DNA of 64,000 nucleotides. It comes from Flaviflagellibacter sp963786225 (GTDB lineage: Bacteria; Pseudomonadota; Alphaproteobacteria; Rhizobiales; Methylopilaceae). Below, one piece after another: positions 15,258 to 25,473 of the stretch; within the stretch, counting starts at the first letter, position 1; every line of letters begins with the position of its first letter. A program made the position numbers and the translations under genes. The stretch is taken from NCBI GenBank assembly GCA_963786225.1, contig CAWAYQ010000016.1, positions 310,001-374,000 of the forward strand. Reading direction: 5' to 3'. The notes beneath the pieces are model-generated. The model had not been told where the DNA came from, made no database searches, and saw nothing but the letters and a program-made list of their open reading frames with translations.

Positions 15258-16172
15258 ATGTTTGCGCTTCCACCCGAGCTGACCACCTCCGTCTTCGCCG
15301 AATTGCCGGCCGAATTTCGTAACCACGGCCGAACAGCAGACTGGTTCTTCGGACGCGGGCCCGAGGCCGATAGCTTCCTTGAAGGCCCGGCGTTCGACCG
15401 GATGGGAAATCTGTGGGTCTGCGACATCCCGTTCGGCCGTATTTTCAAGGTCGACCGGCAAGGGCGTTTCGAACTTGCCGCCGAGTATGATGGCGAGCCG
15501 AACGGCCTGCAGTTCCATCGTGACGGCTCGCTCTACATTACCGATCATCGCCGCGGCCTGATGCGGCTCGATCCGGCGACCGGCAAAGTCGAGGCGGTGC
15601 TCAACCGCGTGCGGCGCGAGGGTTTCAAGGGCACGAACGACCTCGTCTTCGCTTCCAACGGAGACATCTATTTCACCGACCAGGGACAAACCGGCCTGCA
15701 GGACCCGAGCGGACGCGTGTTCCGCCTCAACGCCGCGACCGGCCATACCGACATGCTTGTGGATTGCGTACCGAGTCCGAACGGGCTGGTGCTGACGGCC
15801 GACGAGAAAACGCTCATCGTCGCCGTCACCCGCGCCAACCAGATCTGGCGTTTGCCGCTGCATCCCGACGGCTCGACTACCAAAGTCAGCCTGTTTCTGC
15901 AGCTGCAGGGAGGGCTTACCGGTCCGGACGGTCTGGCCATAGACGCTGAGGACAATCTCGCCATTGCGCATTGCGGCCTTGGGACCGTCTGGCTGTTTTC
16001 CCGCCTCGGCGAGCCGCTCTATCGAATCCGATCGTGTCGCGGCCTGCAAACAACCAATCTCTGCTATGGCGGAGAGGGCGGGCGCTCGCTGTTCATCACG
16101 GAATCCGAGACCGGCACGATCTTGAAGGCCGACCTTCCTGTGGCCGGCCGGCGTCTCTTCTCACACGCGTGA
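15258..16172 (+). CDS. SMP-30/gluconolactonase family lactonase
   Basis: A 304-aa beta-propeller protein of the SGL (SMP-30/LRE) family: FLEGPAFDRMGNLWVCDIP, NGLQFHRDGSLYITDHRRG, GFKGTNDLVFASNGDIYFTD, PSPNGLVLTADEKTLIVA and GPDGLAIDAEDNLAIAHCG. The metal-binding Glu (in EGPAF), Asn (in TNDL) and Asp (in GPDGLA) positions are visible. These enzymes open sugar lactones such as the product of aldose or uronate dehydrogenases. The next gene resembles uronate dehydrogenase, whose product is an aldarolactone, so the two steps fit. ATG 15258 follows AAAGGA and begins the conserved region. Confidence 0.85.
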   Translation: MFALPPELTTSVFAELPAEFRNHGRTADWFFGRGPEADSFLEGPAFDRMGNLWVCDIPFGRIFKVDRQGRFELAAEYDGEPNGLQFHRDGSLYITDHRRGLMRLDPATGKVEAVLNRVRREGFKGTNDLVFASNGDIYFTDQGQTGLQDPSGRVFRLNAATGHTDMLVDCVPSPNGLVLTADEKTLIVAVTRANQIWRLPLHPDGSTTKVSLFLQLQGGLTGPDGLAIDAEDNLAIAHCGLGTVWLFSRLGEPLYRIRSCRGLQTTNLCYGGEGGRSLFITESETGTILKADLPVAGRRLFSHA

Positions 16173-16195
16173 CCATACGCAGGAGGAAATTTATC

Positions 16196-17014
16196 ATGGC
16201 CGGTCAGGCCGCCTCGGATGTTCTGATCACCGGCGCCGCCGGCGAGATCGGCAGCGTGCTCCGCGCCGGATTGGCCGGTCGCTATCGCCGTCTCGTGCTG
16301 TTCGACCGCACGCCGATGGGCCCCGCCGGCTCCGGCGAGCAGATCCACGTCGCGGATATCGGCGATCGCGCTGCCCTGCGCACTGCGATGGAGGGAATAG
16401 ACTGTGTGGTCCATCTCGCCGGCGTGCCGCGCGAGGCTGAATGGGAGCCGATCCTCGAGGCCAATATCGCCGGCTGCTACAATGTGTTCGAGGCCGCGCG
16501 TGATGCCGGTGTCCGGCGTCTCGTCTTTGCAAGTTCAAATCATGCGATCGGTTACCACCGTGTCGAGCGCGTGCTGGACGAGACGGCGGAATTCCGTCCG
16601 GACAGCCGCTACGGCGTCAGCAAGGTATTCGGCGAAGCGCTGGGGCGGCTCTATGCGGACAAGTACGGACTAAGCGTGATCTGCCTGCGAATCGGCTCTT
16701 TCCGCGCACGACCGATGGCGCAACGCGAATTCGCAACCTGGATCAGCCATGCGGACGCGGTACGGCTCGCGGCGTGTTCGATCGAGGCGCCCGCGGATCT
16801 GCACTTTGCGGTGTTCTACGGGGTGTCCAACAACCGAAGCCGTCGTTGGACCGATCGTGCGCGCGAGCTCATCGGCTTCGAACCCAAGGACGTGGCCGAA
16901 GAAACGGTTTCACCGGCCTCGCTGCCTCGCGAAGAAGAAGGACCCACCACGATGTTTCATGGCGGGCCGGTCTGCGCGCGCGAGTTTGCCGGTGATCCCG
17001 CAGCTATCGACTGA
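16196..17014 (+). CDS. NAD-dependent epimerase/dehydratase family, uronate dehydrogenase-like
   Basis: A 272-aa short-chain reductase with the N-terminal NAD motif GAAGEIG and VLFDRTPMGPAG, then VVHLAGVP, VFASSNHAIGY and the catalytic YGVSK. The set FASSNH.IGY, then SRYGVSKVFGE..R.YADK and CLRIGS, closely matches bacterial uronate dehydrogenase (Udh), which oxidises galacturonate or glucuronate to the aldarolactone using NAD. Length is right for Udh (about 265 aa). A strong ribosome-binding site (AGGAGG) precedes ATG 16196. It is the last gene of the operon that starts with the ABC transporter. Another sugar or steroid-like substrate cannot be excluded. Confidence 0.8.
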   Translation: MAGQAASDVLITGAAGEIGSVLRAGLAGRYRRLVLFDRTPMGPAGSGEQIHVADIGDRAALRTAMEGIDCVVHLAGVPREAEWEPILEANIAGCYNVFEAARDAGVRRLVFASSNHAIGYHRVERVLDETAEFRPDSRYGVSKVFGEALGRLYADKYGLSVICLRIGSFRARPMAQREFATWISHADAVRLAACSIEAPADLHFAVFYGVSNNRSRRWTDRARELIGFEPKDVAEETVSPASLPREEEGPTTMFHGGPVCAREFAGDPAAID

Positions 17015-17150
17015 ACAGGCCGGTGCAAACAGAGGAATTTGGGGCCCGGCCGAGTGGCGTCTGCATTCACCGCATCAATCAACCGGACTTGCATTAGCTT
17101 GCAATAATATGCAGGCGCATGCCGAATAGGCGGCAGCAAGGCAGGACCAC

Positions 17151-18044
17151 ATGATCGACAAGCTCGAATTTGTTCTCGCTCTGGCGCGCGAGCGGCATTT
17201 CGGGCGCGCGGCCGAGGCGTGCGGCGTCACCCAGCCCACGCTCTCGGCGGGCCTCAAACAGCTCGAGGATACTCTGGGCGTGCGCCTGGTCGACCGCGGT
17301 TCGCGCTTCCAGGGTTTCACGGCGGAAGGCGAACGGGTGCTCGACTGGGCGCGGCGCATCGTCGGCGACAGCCGCGCACTCCGCCAGGAGATCAACGCGC
17401 TCAAAAAGGGCCTGTCGGGCCATCTCAGGATCGCGGCCATCCCGACCTCGCTTCCGATGGTGGCGGCGCTGACGACGCCTTTCCGGGCGCGCCATCCCAG
17501 CGTCAGCTTCACCATCGTGTCGCGGACATCGATCTCGATCCTCACCCAGATCGAGAACCTCGATGTCGATGTCGGCGTCACTTATCTCGACAACGAGCCT
17601 CTTGGGCGGGTGAAGAGCTTCCCGCTCTATCAAGAGAGCTATCTTCTCCTGACCGGCAAGGACGGGCCGTTCGCCGAAAGAACAAAAGCAACCTGGAAGG
17701 AGGCCGCCCAACTGCCGCTCTGCCTTCTTTCACCCGATATGCAGAACCGCAGGATCATCGACAGGCTTCTGGCGCAGGCCGGAGAGCCGACGACCCCCTC
17801 GCTGGAATCGGATTCCGCCACCGCGCTCGTGGCTCACGTCCGGACCGGGTCCTGGTCGACGATCGTCCCCCGCCAGTTCGCGGGGATGTTCGATCTCACC
17901 AATGTGAAGGCAATCCCGCTCGGCGAGCCGGACGTTTCGCTGACCGTCGGTCTGGTCGTGGTCGAGCGCGATCCCCTGACGCCGCTCATTGCAGCGTTCC
18001 TCAGCGAGGCCCGATTGCTGACAGCGGAGCCGTTTTCCCACTGA
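17151..18044 (+). CDS. LysR-family regulator of the formate dehydrogenase operon (FdsR-like)
   Basis: A 297-aa LysR protein: N-terminal winged HTH (FVLALARERHFGRAAEACGVTQPTLSAGLKQLE) and a C-terminal periplasmic-binding-like effector domain (GHLRIAAIPTSLPMVAAL and onward). It lies 99 bp upstream of fdsG on the same strand. In many alpha- and betaproteobacteria a LysR gene adjoins the fds operon, so control of formate oxidation is the likely role. The effector is unknown. The 136 bp before it (17015-17150) show no gene. Confidence 0.85.
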   Translation: MIDKLEFVLALARERHFGRAAEACGVTQPTLSAGLKQLEDTLGVRLVDRGSRFQGFTAEGERVLDWARRIVGDSRALRQEINALKKGLSGHLRIAAIPTSLPMVAALTTPFRARHPSVSFTIVSRTSISILTQIENLDVDVGVTYLDNEPLGRVKSFPLYQESYLLLTGKDGPFAERTKATWKEAAQLPLCLLSPDMQNRRIIDRLLAQAGEPTTPSLESDSATALVAHVRTGSWSTIVPRQFAGMFDLTNVKAIPLGEPDVSLTVGLVVVERDPLTPLIAAFLSEARLLTAEPFSH

Positions 18045-18105
18045 ACGATAGGCATCTTCTATCGGAAGACGGGTCTGTTTTATTGAACTATTAGAGCTCC
18101 TGCCT

Positions 18106-18132
18106 CATTCTTTGGAGAAGATCCAAAGAATG
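18106..18132 (+). promoter_or_regulatory. Perfect inverted repeat in the fdsG leader
   Basis: CATTCTTTGGA (18106-18116) and its exact complement (18122-18132) flank a 5-nt spacer, ending 11 bp before the fdsG ATG and next to its AGGA ribosome-binding site. It could be an mRNA hairpin that tunes fdsG translation or a protein operator. A shorter inverted repeat TCTTC-N5-GAAGA (18055-18069), a possible LysR half-site pair, lies 50 bp upstream. Confidence 0.45.
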
Positions 18133-18143
18133 CAGGATTTCGC

Positions 18144-18613
18144 ATGTCGCACTTCGAACCGTGGTCGCCCGAGAGGGCCGCGGCCATTATCGCGGATTTG
18201 GAACGCGTCCCAGGGGCGACGCTGCCGATTCTGCATGAAATCCAGCACGCGTTCGGCTTCGTGCCGGAGGCGGCCATTCCGATGATTGCGGAAGCGCTGA
18301 ACCTGTCGCGCGCCGAGGTCTACGGCACCGTCACTTTCTATCATGAGTTCCGGCAGGAGCTTCCCGGGCGCCACGTCATCAAGCTGTGCCAGGCCGAAGC
18401 CTGCCAGTCGAACGGCAGCGATCGTCTCAGGGAGCGTGCCGAAAAGCGCCTTGGCATCAAGCTCGGCGAGACCACGCCGGATCGCCGCGTCACCATCGAA
18501 CCGATCTATTGCCTCGGCCTCTGCGCCAATGGACCCTCGGCCCAGATCGACGACCGCATGGTCGGGCGCGTGACCGAGGAGAAGCTCGATGCGCTCCTCG
18601 CGGAGGCGCAGTC

Positions 18614-18617
<4 letters not shown>
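18144..18617 (+). CDS. fdsG: NAD-dependent formate dehydrogenase gamma subunit FdsG
   Basis: A 157-aa NuoE-like subunit carrying one [2Fe-2S] cluster: cysteines in LCQAEACQS and YCLGLCANGP. It opens the operon for the soluble, molybdenum-containing formate:NAD oxidoreductase (FdsABG), which oxidises formate to CO2 and passes electrons to NAD. Its stop overlaps the fdsB start (ATGA), indicating coupled translation. Confidence 0.95.
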
Positions 18618-20173
<1,556 letters not shown>

Positions 20174-20187
20174 CGAGGAGATTGGCC

Positions 20188-23043
20188 ATGTCGCTCATCG
20201 AGGAAATCGACTACGGGACGCCCCGGTCGCGATCCGAGAAAATGGTGACGTTGTTCATCGACGGCGCGGAAGTCACCGTGCCCGAGGGCACGTCGATCAT
20301 GCGCGCCGCGATGGAGATCGGGACCCAGATCCCCAAGCTTTGCGCTTCCGACATGCTGGAAGCGTTCGGCTCCTGCCGGCTGTGCCTGATCGAGATCGAA
20401 GGCCGCAACGGCACGCCGGCGTCGTGCACGACGCCTGTCGCGCCCGGCATCAAGGTCATTACCCAGAACGAGCGTCTCGCACGCATCCGCAAGGGCGTGA
20501 TGGAGCTCTATATCTCCGACCATCCGCTCGACTGCCTGACCTGTGCCGCCAACGGCGATTGCGAACTTCAGGACATGGCCGGCGCGGTCGGTCTGCGCGA
20601 AGTTCGCTACGGCATGGACGGCGCGAACCATTTCGCGACGACCTCCGAACTCCTGATGCCGAAGGACGAGTCGAACCCATACTTCACCTACGATCCGGCG
20701 AAGTGCATCGTCTGCAACCGCTGCGTCCGCGCCTGTGAGGAAGTGCAGGGTACCTTCGCTCTGACGATTTCGGGCCGCGGCTTCGACAGCCGCGTGTCGC
20801 CCGGAATGTCGGAGCCGTTCCTGCAGTCCGAATGCGTGTCGTGCGGCGCGTGCGTACAGGCCTGCCCGACCGCGACGCTTCAGGAAAAGTCGGTGATCGA
20901 GATCGGCACCCCGGAACATTCGCTCGTCACGACCTGCGCTTATTGCGGCGTCGGCTGCTCGTTCAAGGCGGAAATGCGCGGCTCGACTGTCGTGCGCATG
21001 CTGCCCTGGAAGGACGGCAAGGCGAACGAGGGTCATTCCTGCGTCAAGGGCCGCTTCGCTTACGGCTACTCGACCCACAAGGACCGCATCGTAAAGCCGA
21101 TGATTCGCGCCAAGATCACCGATCCGTGGCAGGAAGTGTCGTGGGAAGTGGCGATCAATCACGCCGCGTCCGAGTTCAAGCGCATCCAGGCTGAGTACGG
21201 TCGCGACTCGGTCGGCGGCATCACGTCCTCGCGCTGCACGAACGAAGAGACCTATCTCGTCCAGAAGCTGATCCGCGCCGCCTTCGGCAACAACAATGTC
21301 GATACCTGCGCCCGCGTCTGCCATTCGCCGACGGGTTACGGCCTCAACGTCACGCTCGGCACCTCCGCCGGTACGCAGGACTTCGCGTCGGTTGAAGACG
21401 CCGACGTCATTCTCGTCATCGGCGCCAACCCGACCGACGGCCATCCGGTGTTTGCCTCGCGCATGAAGCACCGTCTGCGCCAGGGTGCGCATCTGATCGT
21501 CGCCGATCCGCGCCGGATCGACCTCGTGAAGTCGCCGCACATCAAGGCCGACTATCACCTTCAGCTGAAGCCCGGCTCGAACGTCGCCTTCGTCAACGCG
21601 ATGTCCCATGTCATCGTGACCGAAGGCCTGATCGACGAGGCCTATGTCCGCGAACGCTGCGAAATCCCGGATTTCGAAAGCTGGGCGCGCTTCGTCGCCG
21701 ACGAGCGTCATTCGCCGGAAGCCCTGGAGCAGTACACCGGCGTGCCGGCGGCCGACCTCCGTGCCGCGGCGCGTCTGTACGCCACCGGCGGCAACGCGGC
21801 CATCTATTACGGCCTCGGCGTCACCGAGCACAGCCAGGGTTCGACCATGGTCATGGGCATGGCCAACCTCGCAATGGCGACCGGCAATATCGGCAAACGC
21901 GGCGTCGGCGTGAACCCGCTGCGCGGCCAGAACAACGTCCAGGGCGCGTGCGATATGGGCTCGTTCCCGCACGAACTGCCGGGCTATCGCCACGTCTCCG
22001 ACGACGCCACGCGCGAAATGTTCGAAGGCCTGTGGGGTGCTCCGCTCTCGTCCGAGCCGGGCCTCCGCATCCCGAACATGCTCGACGAGGCCATCGGCGG
22101 CCGCTTCCTCGGCATCTATGTGCAGGGCGAAGACATCGTGCAGTCCGATCCGGACGCTCAGCATGTCGCGAACGGTCTCGCGGCCATGCAGTGCGTCGTC
22201 GTGCAGGACATCTTCATCAACGAGACGGCGAAATATGCGCACGTCTTCCTGCCGGGTTCGTCCTTCCTCGAAAAGGACGGCACCTTCACCAATGCCGAAC
22301 GCCGCATCAGCCGCGTCCGTCGCGTGATGCCGCCTCTCGCCGGCTATGCCGACTGGGAAGTGACGATCATGCTGGCCAAGGCGCTCGGCTATGAGATGAA
22401 CTACTCGCATCCCAGCGAGATCATGGATGAGGTGGCCAAGCTCACCCCGACCTTCGCCGGCGTTTCGTTCGCGAAACTCGACGAACTCGGTTCGGTGCAG
22501 TGGCCGTGCAACGACGCCGCGCCGCAGGGCACGCCGATGATGCACATCGACCGCTTCGTGCGCGGCAAGGGCAAGTTCATGCTCACCGAATATGTGCCGA
22601 CGGAGGAGCGGACCACGGGCAAGTATCCGCTGATCCTGACCACGGGCCGCATCCTGGCGCACTACAATGTCGGCGCTCAGACGCGCCGCACCGACAACGT
22701 CGCCTGGCATCCGGAAGACGTGCTTGAAATCCATCCCTTCGACGCGGAGAACCGCGGCCTTAAAGATGGCGATCTCGTCGCGATCCAGAGCCGCGTCGGC
22801 GAGGTTTCGTTGCGCGCCAAGATCACGGACCGCATGCAGCCGGGTGTGGTCTACACGACCTTCCACCATCCGGTGACGGGCGCCAACGTGATCACGACCG
22901 AATTCTCCGACTGGGCGACCAACTGCCCCGAATACAAGGTGACCGCCGTACAGGTTCGAAAGACCAACGGTCCTTCGTATTGGCAGGAAAAGTTCCTCGA
23001 AGAGGACATCTCGCTCACCCGCATTCTCGACGCGGCGGAGTAG
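20188..23043 (+). CDS. fdsA: NAD-dependent formate dehydrogenase alpha (catalytic) subunit FdsA
   Basis: A 951-aa molybdenum bis-MGD enzyme subunit. In order it shows a [2Fe-2S] domain (GSCRLCLIEIEG), a His-containing cluster motif HPLDCLTC, two [4Fe-4S] motifs (CIVCNRCVRAC and CVSCGACVQACP), a further cluster motif CAYCGVGC at about residue 250, and the molybdopterin oxidoreductase domain. The catalytic molybdenum ligand is a cysteine in CARVCHSPTG (Cys378), so this is the Mo/Cys form rather than selenocysteine. The ATG at 20188 follows GAGGAG; an in-frame TTG lies two codons upstream. Confidence 0.97.
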   Translation: MSLIEEIDYGTPRSRSEKMVTLFIDGAEVTVPEGTSIMRAAMEIGTQIPKLCASDMLEAFGSCRLCLIEIEGRNGTPASCTTPVAPGIKVITQNERLARIRKGVMELYISDHPLDCLTCAANGDCELQDMAGAVGLREVRYGMDGANHFATTSELLMPKDESNPYFTYDPAKCIVCNRCVRACEEVQGTFALTISGRGFDSRVSPGMSEPFLQSECVSCGACVQACPTATLQEKSVIEIGTPEHSLVTTCAYCGVGCSFKAEMRGSTVVRMLPWKDGKANEGHSCVKGRFAYGYSTHKDRIVKPMIRAKITDPWQEVSWEVAINHAASEFKRIQAEYGRDSVGGITSSRCTNEETYLVQKLIRAAFGNNNVDTCARVCHSPTGYGLNVTLGTSAGTQDFASVEDADVILVIGANPTDGHPVFASRMKHRLRQGAHLIVADPRRIDLVKSPHIKADYHLQLKPGSNVAFVNAMSHVIVTEGLIDEAYVRERCEIPDFESWARFVADERHSPEALEQYTGVPAADLRAAARLYATGGNAAIYYGLGVTEHSQGSTMVMGMANLAMATGNIGKRGVGVNPLRGQNNVQGACDMGSFPHELPGYRHVSDDATREMFEGLWGAPLSSEPGLRIPNMLDEAIGGRFLGIYVQGEDIVQSDPDAQHVANGLAAMQCVVVQDIFINETAKYAHVFLPGSSFLEKDGTFTNAERRISRVRRVMPPLAGYADWEVTIMLAKALGYEMNYSHPSEIMDEVAKLTPTFAGVSFAKLDELGSVQWPCNDAAPQGTPMMHIDRFVRGKGKFMLTEYVPTEERTTGKYPLILTTGRILAHYNVGAQTRRTDNVAWHPEDVLEIHPFDAENRGLKDGDLVAIQSRVGEVSLRAKITDRMQPGVVYTTFHHPVTGANVITTEFSDWATNCPEYKVTAVQVRKTNGPSYWQEKFLEEDISLTRILDAAE

Positions 23044-23046
23044 GAC

Positions 23047-23334
23047 ATGGCCGGCGACAACACAAAGACGCTGGTTCGCATGGCGAACCAGATCGCGGAC
23101 TTCTTCAAGCCGTATGGCGATGAAGCGGGGATTGCAGGCGTGCAGAACCATCTTAAAAAGTTCTGGTCGCCCACGATGCGGCGCGATCTCGCCGCCCATA
23201 TCGAGCACGGCGGCGCAGGTCTGCACCCCAATGTGATCGAAGCTTTCACGCGTCTTGCGAGCGGCCAGAGTCCGACGCTCAAGGCGACGGCGGGTCCGAA
23301 AGAACTCGGCCAGATGGCGAGCGACGCGGGCTAA
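23047..23334 (+). CDS. fdsD: Formate dehydrogenase delta subunit FdsD
   Basis: A 95-aa protein of the FdsD family: TLVRMANQIADFF, GVQNHLKKFWSPTMRRDLAAHI and GLHPNVIEAF. FdsD is a small accessory or structural component of soluble Fds formate dehydrogenases, and the motif KFW(S)P.MR is typical. The start lies 3 bp after fdsA. Confidence 0.92.
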   Translation: MAGDNTKTLVRMANQIADFFKPYGDEAGIAGVQNHLKKFWSPTMRRDLAAHIEHGGAGLHPNVIEAFTRLASGQSPTLKATAGPKELGQMASDAG

Positions 23335-23351
23335 CCCGCGCCGACGCTCCG

Positions 23352-23612
23352 ATGGCGGATTTCGATGAGTGGGACAAGGACGGGAAAGGCCATCTCAAGG
23401 TCTGGCCTCTTCTCGGCTATTCGACTGCGCTGTTCGCCAATGAACGCGGGGGCCTTCGGCTTGAACTCGGCGTTCCGGCGAAGCCCGGCGATCCTGCGCC
23501 GGCCGTACAGCTTGCGCTCAGCATGGATCAATTGCGCGGGCTTTCCGATGCACTCGGCGACGTCGCCGACCGGCTGGAGGCAGCCCTTAAGAAGGGAGCC
23601 GGCCGTGCCTGA
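23352..23612 (+). CDS. Small conserved-looking protein of unknown function in the fds operon
   Basis: This 86-aa protein (HLKVWPLLGYSTALFA, LRLELGVPAKPG, VQLALSMDQLRGLSDALGDVADRLEAAL) is not assigned to a family by me. The C-terminal half is a probable amphipathic helix. It lies 17 bp after fdsD, and its last codons overlap the GTG start of fdhD, so it is translated as part of the operon. Its role may be in assembly or regulation of formate dehydrogenase, but nothing in the sequence proves this. Confidence 0.75.
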   Translation: MADFDEWDKDGKGHLKVWPLLGYSTALFANERGGLRLELGVPAKPGDPAPAVQLALSMDQLRGLSDALGDVADRLEAALKKGAGRA

Positions 23613-24429
23613 CGCGATCGAAAGGGTCTCCCGCACGATCTGGCGCGACGGCTCCTTCTCGCGCGCCGACCGCGCCATACCGAGCGAAGTCGCGATTGCC
23701 ATAACTTATGGCGGTTCGACCCAGGCCGTGATGATGGCGACACCGTGCGATCTCGAGGACTTCGCGATCGGCTTCAGCGTGACCGAGGGTCTTATCCGGA
23801 CGCCGGCCGACATCTCCTCGCTTGATGTGGTCGAGGAAGACGAGGGCATCGAGCTTCGCATGTGGCTGGCTCAGGATCTCGCCGAGAACTATTCACGCCG
23901 CCGCCGTCTGCTTGCGGGCCCGACGGGTTGCGGCCTCTGCGGGATTGAAAGCCTGACCGAAGCAGTCAAACCTCCGCGCCAGGTCGAGTCCGGCGCTGTT
24001 TTCCGGCCGGCCGAAATATCCGAAGCGATGGCGTTGCTTCCGGGCGCGCAGCCGATGAACCGTGAAACCCGCGCTATGCATGCGGCGGGCTTCTGGATGC
24101 CGGGGGAGGGCCTCGTCGCCGTCCGCGAGGATGTCGGCCGCCACAATGCACTCGATAAGCTCGTCGGCCATCTGACCCGCACGGGCCGTGACGCCGCTTT
24201 GGGCATCATCGTCCTCACCAGCCGGGTGTCCGTGGAAATGGTTCAGAAAGCCGCCGCCATCGGCGCTCCGGTCATCGCTGCCGTCTCGGCTCCGACGGCG
24301 CTTGCCATCCGCATGGCGGACGCCGCCGGCATCACGCTCGTCGCGACTGCGCGTGAGGACAGTTTCGAGGTCTTTGCCCATCCGGCGCGCGTTAGCGAAC
24401 CGGCCGCCCGGAAGGCCGGGCGCGCTTGA
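23605..24429 (+). CDS. fdhD: Formate dehydrogenase accessory sulfurtransferase FdhD/FdsC
   Basis: A 274-aa FdhD-family protein needed to insert a sulfur ligand into the Mo-bisMGD cofactor and activate formate dehydrogenase. The characteristic Cys-X2-Cys loop appears in GPTGCGLCGIE. Other family motifs are FAIGFSVTEGLI, REDVGRHNALDKLVG, ILTSRVSVEMVQKAA and the C-terminal AREDSFEVFAHPARV. It starts with GTG at 23605 inside the end of the preceding small gene. The operon order is G-B-A-D-x-C. It converges with the SurA-like gene. Confidence 0.93.
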   Translation: MPDAIERVSRTIWRDGSFSRADRAIPSEVAIAITYGGSTQAVMMATPCDLEDFAIGFSVTEGLIRTPADISSLDVVEEDEGIELRMWLAQDLAENYSRRRRLLAGPTGCGLCGIESLTEAVKPPRQVESGAVFRPAEISEAMALLPGAQPMNRETRAMHAAGFWMPGEGLVAVREDVGRHNALDKLVGHLTRTGRDAALGIIVLTSRVSVEMVQKAAAIGAPVIAAVSAPTALAIRMADAAGITLVATAREDSFEVFAHPARVSEPAARKAGRA

Positions 24430-24430
24430 A

Positions 24431-25369
24431 TCACTTGTAGATGATCAGTGCCCGCTTGCGCAGATCGGCGACGAATTTCTGGACTTCGTCCTTGCCTGTT
24501 TCCAGCACAAGCTCGTTTTGAACTTCCGTTCTCAACGCGGAATCGTCGGTCGTCTCCTGCTTGTCGCAGATGAAGATCACCTCGACGCCGAGTTCGTTTG
24601 CTTCCGGCTTCGTCGACTGCCCCACTTTGAGAGCCGCGAGCTGGTCGCGGAACGGGGTCGGCAGTTGAGCGCTGAGGCGCATTACGGGCGGCTTCACCGC
24701 GACATCGCGCAGCTCCTTGGCGATGCTGGCGGCCTGTGCGCAATCCTGGACGCGCCGCCGGAGGCCTTCAGCCTCCGTCTTGCGCTGATTGATTTGCGCG
24801 GGCGTCGATCCCTTGGTTGAGATGAACACCACCTGCTGCATCGTGTAGCGGAACGACGCGCCTTCGCCCTCGCTCTTCTTGGCGGTGATGCCGGCGGCGA
24901 TTTCCTTTTCGCTGATGCCCGTGGCGGTGCGCGCCAGCATACCCATCATCTTGCGCTGCAAGAGCCCGGAACGGATTTCCGCTTTGAATGCACGGACGCT
25001 TGCGCCGGCTTGCGACAGCGCCATGCCGAGTTTTTCGACGCCCAGTTTTGAACTCGCGGCGACGCCGGCATATCTCTGGTCGACATCGGCGTCGGGGATG
25101 GTGATCTGGCGACGCCTTGCCTCCTGAAGCAGGAGGGTGTGGTCGATCAACTGGTCGAGAGCCTGGCGGGCGTCGAGGTTCTTTTTCTGCGTCAGGCGAA
25201 TGAGCGCCCGGCGTTCGCTGACCTCGGTCGAGGTGATCGGCGTATTGTTCACCAGCGCGACGATCTTGGTCTGAGCGCTGGCCGGACCATGCCAAAGACC
25301 CGCCACGGCAAGGAGAGCCGCTGCGGCCCCAAGCCTTCTCGTCCGGCGGTAGAAAACTGGATTCCTCAT
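24431..25369 (-). CDS. SurA-like periplasmic peptidyl-prolyl isomerase/chaperone
   Basis: A 312-aa protein with an N-terminal signal peptide (hydrophobic LGAAAALLAVAGL, cleavage near ASAQ). It continues with a SurA N-terminal domain (IVALVNNTPITSTEVSERRALI, QALDQLIDHTLLLQEARR, then DVDQRYA). A parvulin-like segment follows (RYTMQQVVFIS, then FRDQLAALKVGQSTKP). SurA proteins escort outer-membrane proteins across the periplasm. The parvulin core is weakly conserved here, so isomerase activity is uncertain. Upstream 25370-25473 has no gene. Confidence 0.75.
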   Translation of the reverse strand: MRNPVFYRRTRRLGAAAALLAVAGLWHGPASAQTKIVALVNNTPITSTEVSERRALIRLTQKKNLDARQALDQLIDHTLLLQEARRRQITIPDADVDQRYAGVAASSKLGVEKLGMALSQAGASVRAFKAEIRSGLLQRKMMGMLARTATGISEKEIAAGITAKKSEGEGASFRYTMQQVVFISTKGSTPAQINQRKTEAEGLRRRVQDCAQAASIAKELRDVAVKPPVMRLSAQLPTPFRDQLAALKVGQSTKPEANELGVEVIFICDKQETTDDSALRTEVQNELVLETGKDEVQKFVADLRKRALIIYK

Positions 25370-25473
25370 GAGCGTTCCTTTGGGTGCTGCCCATGACGGC
25401 CTGCGCCGTCCCCAGACGCATGCAACATCACCGCGATTTTGGCAATTCGGCGGTGACGGTCGATAAAAAGATC

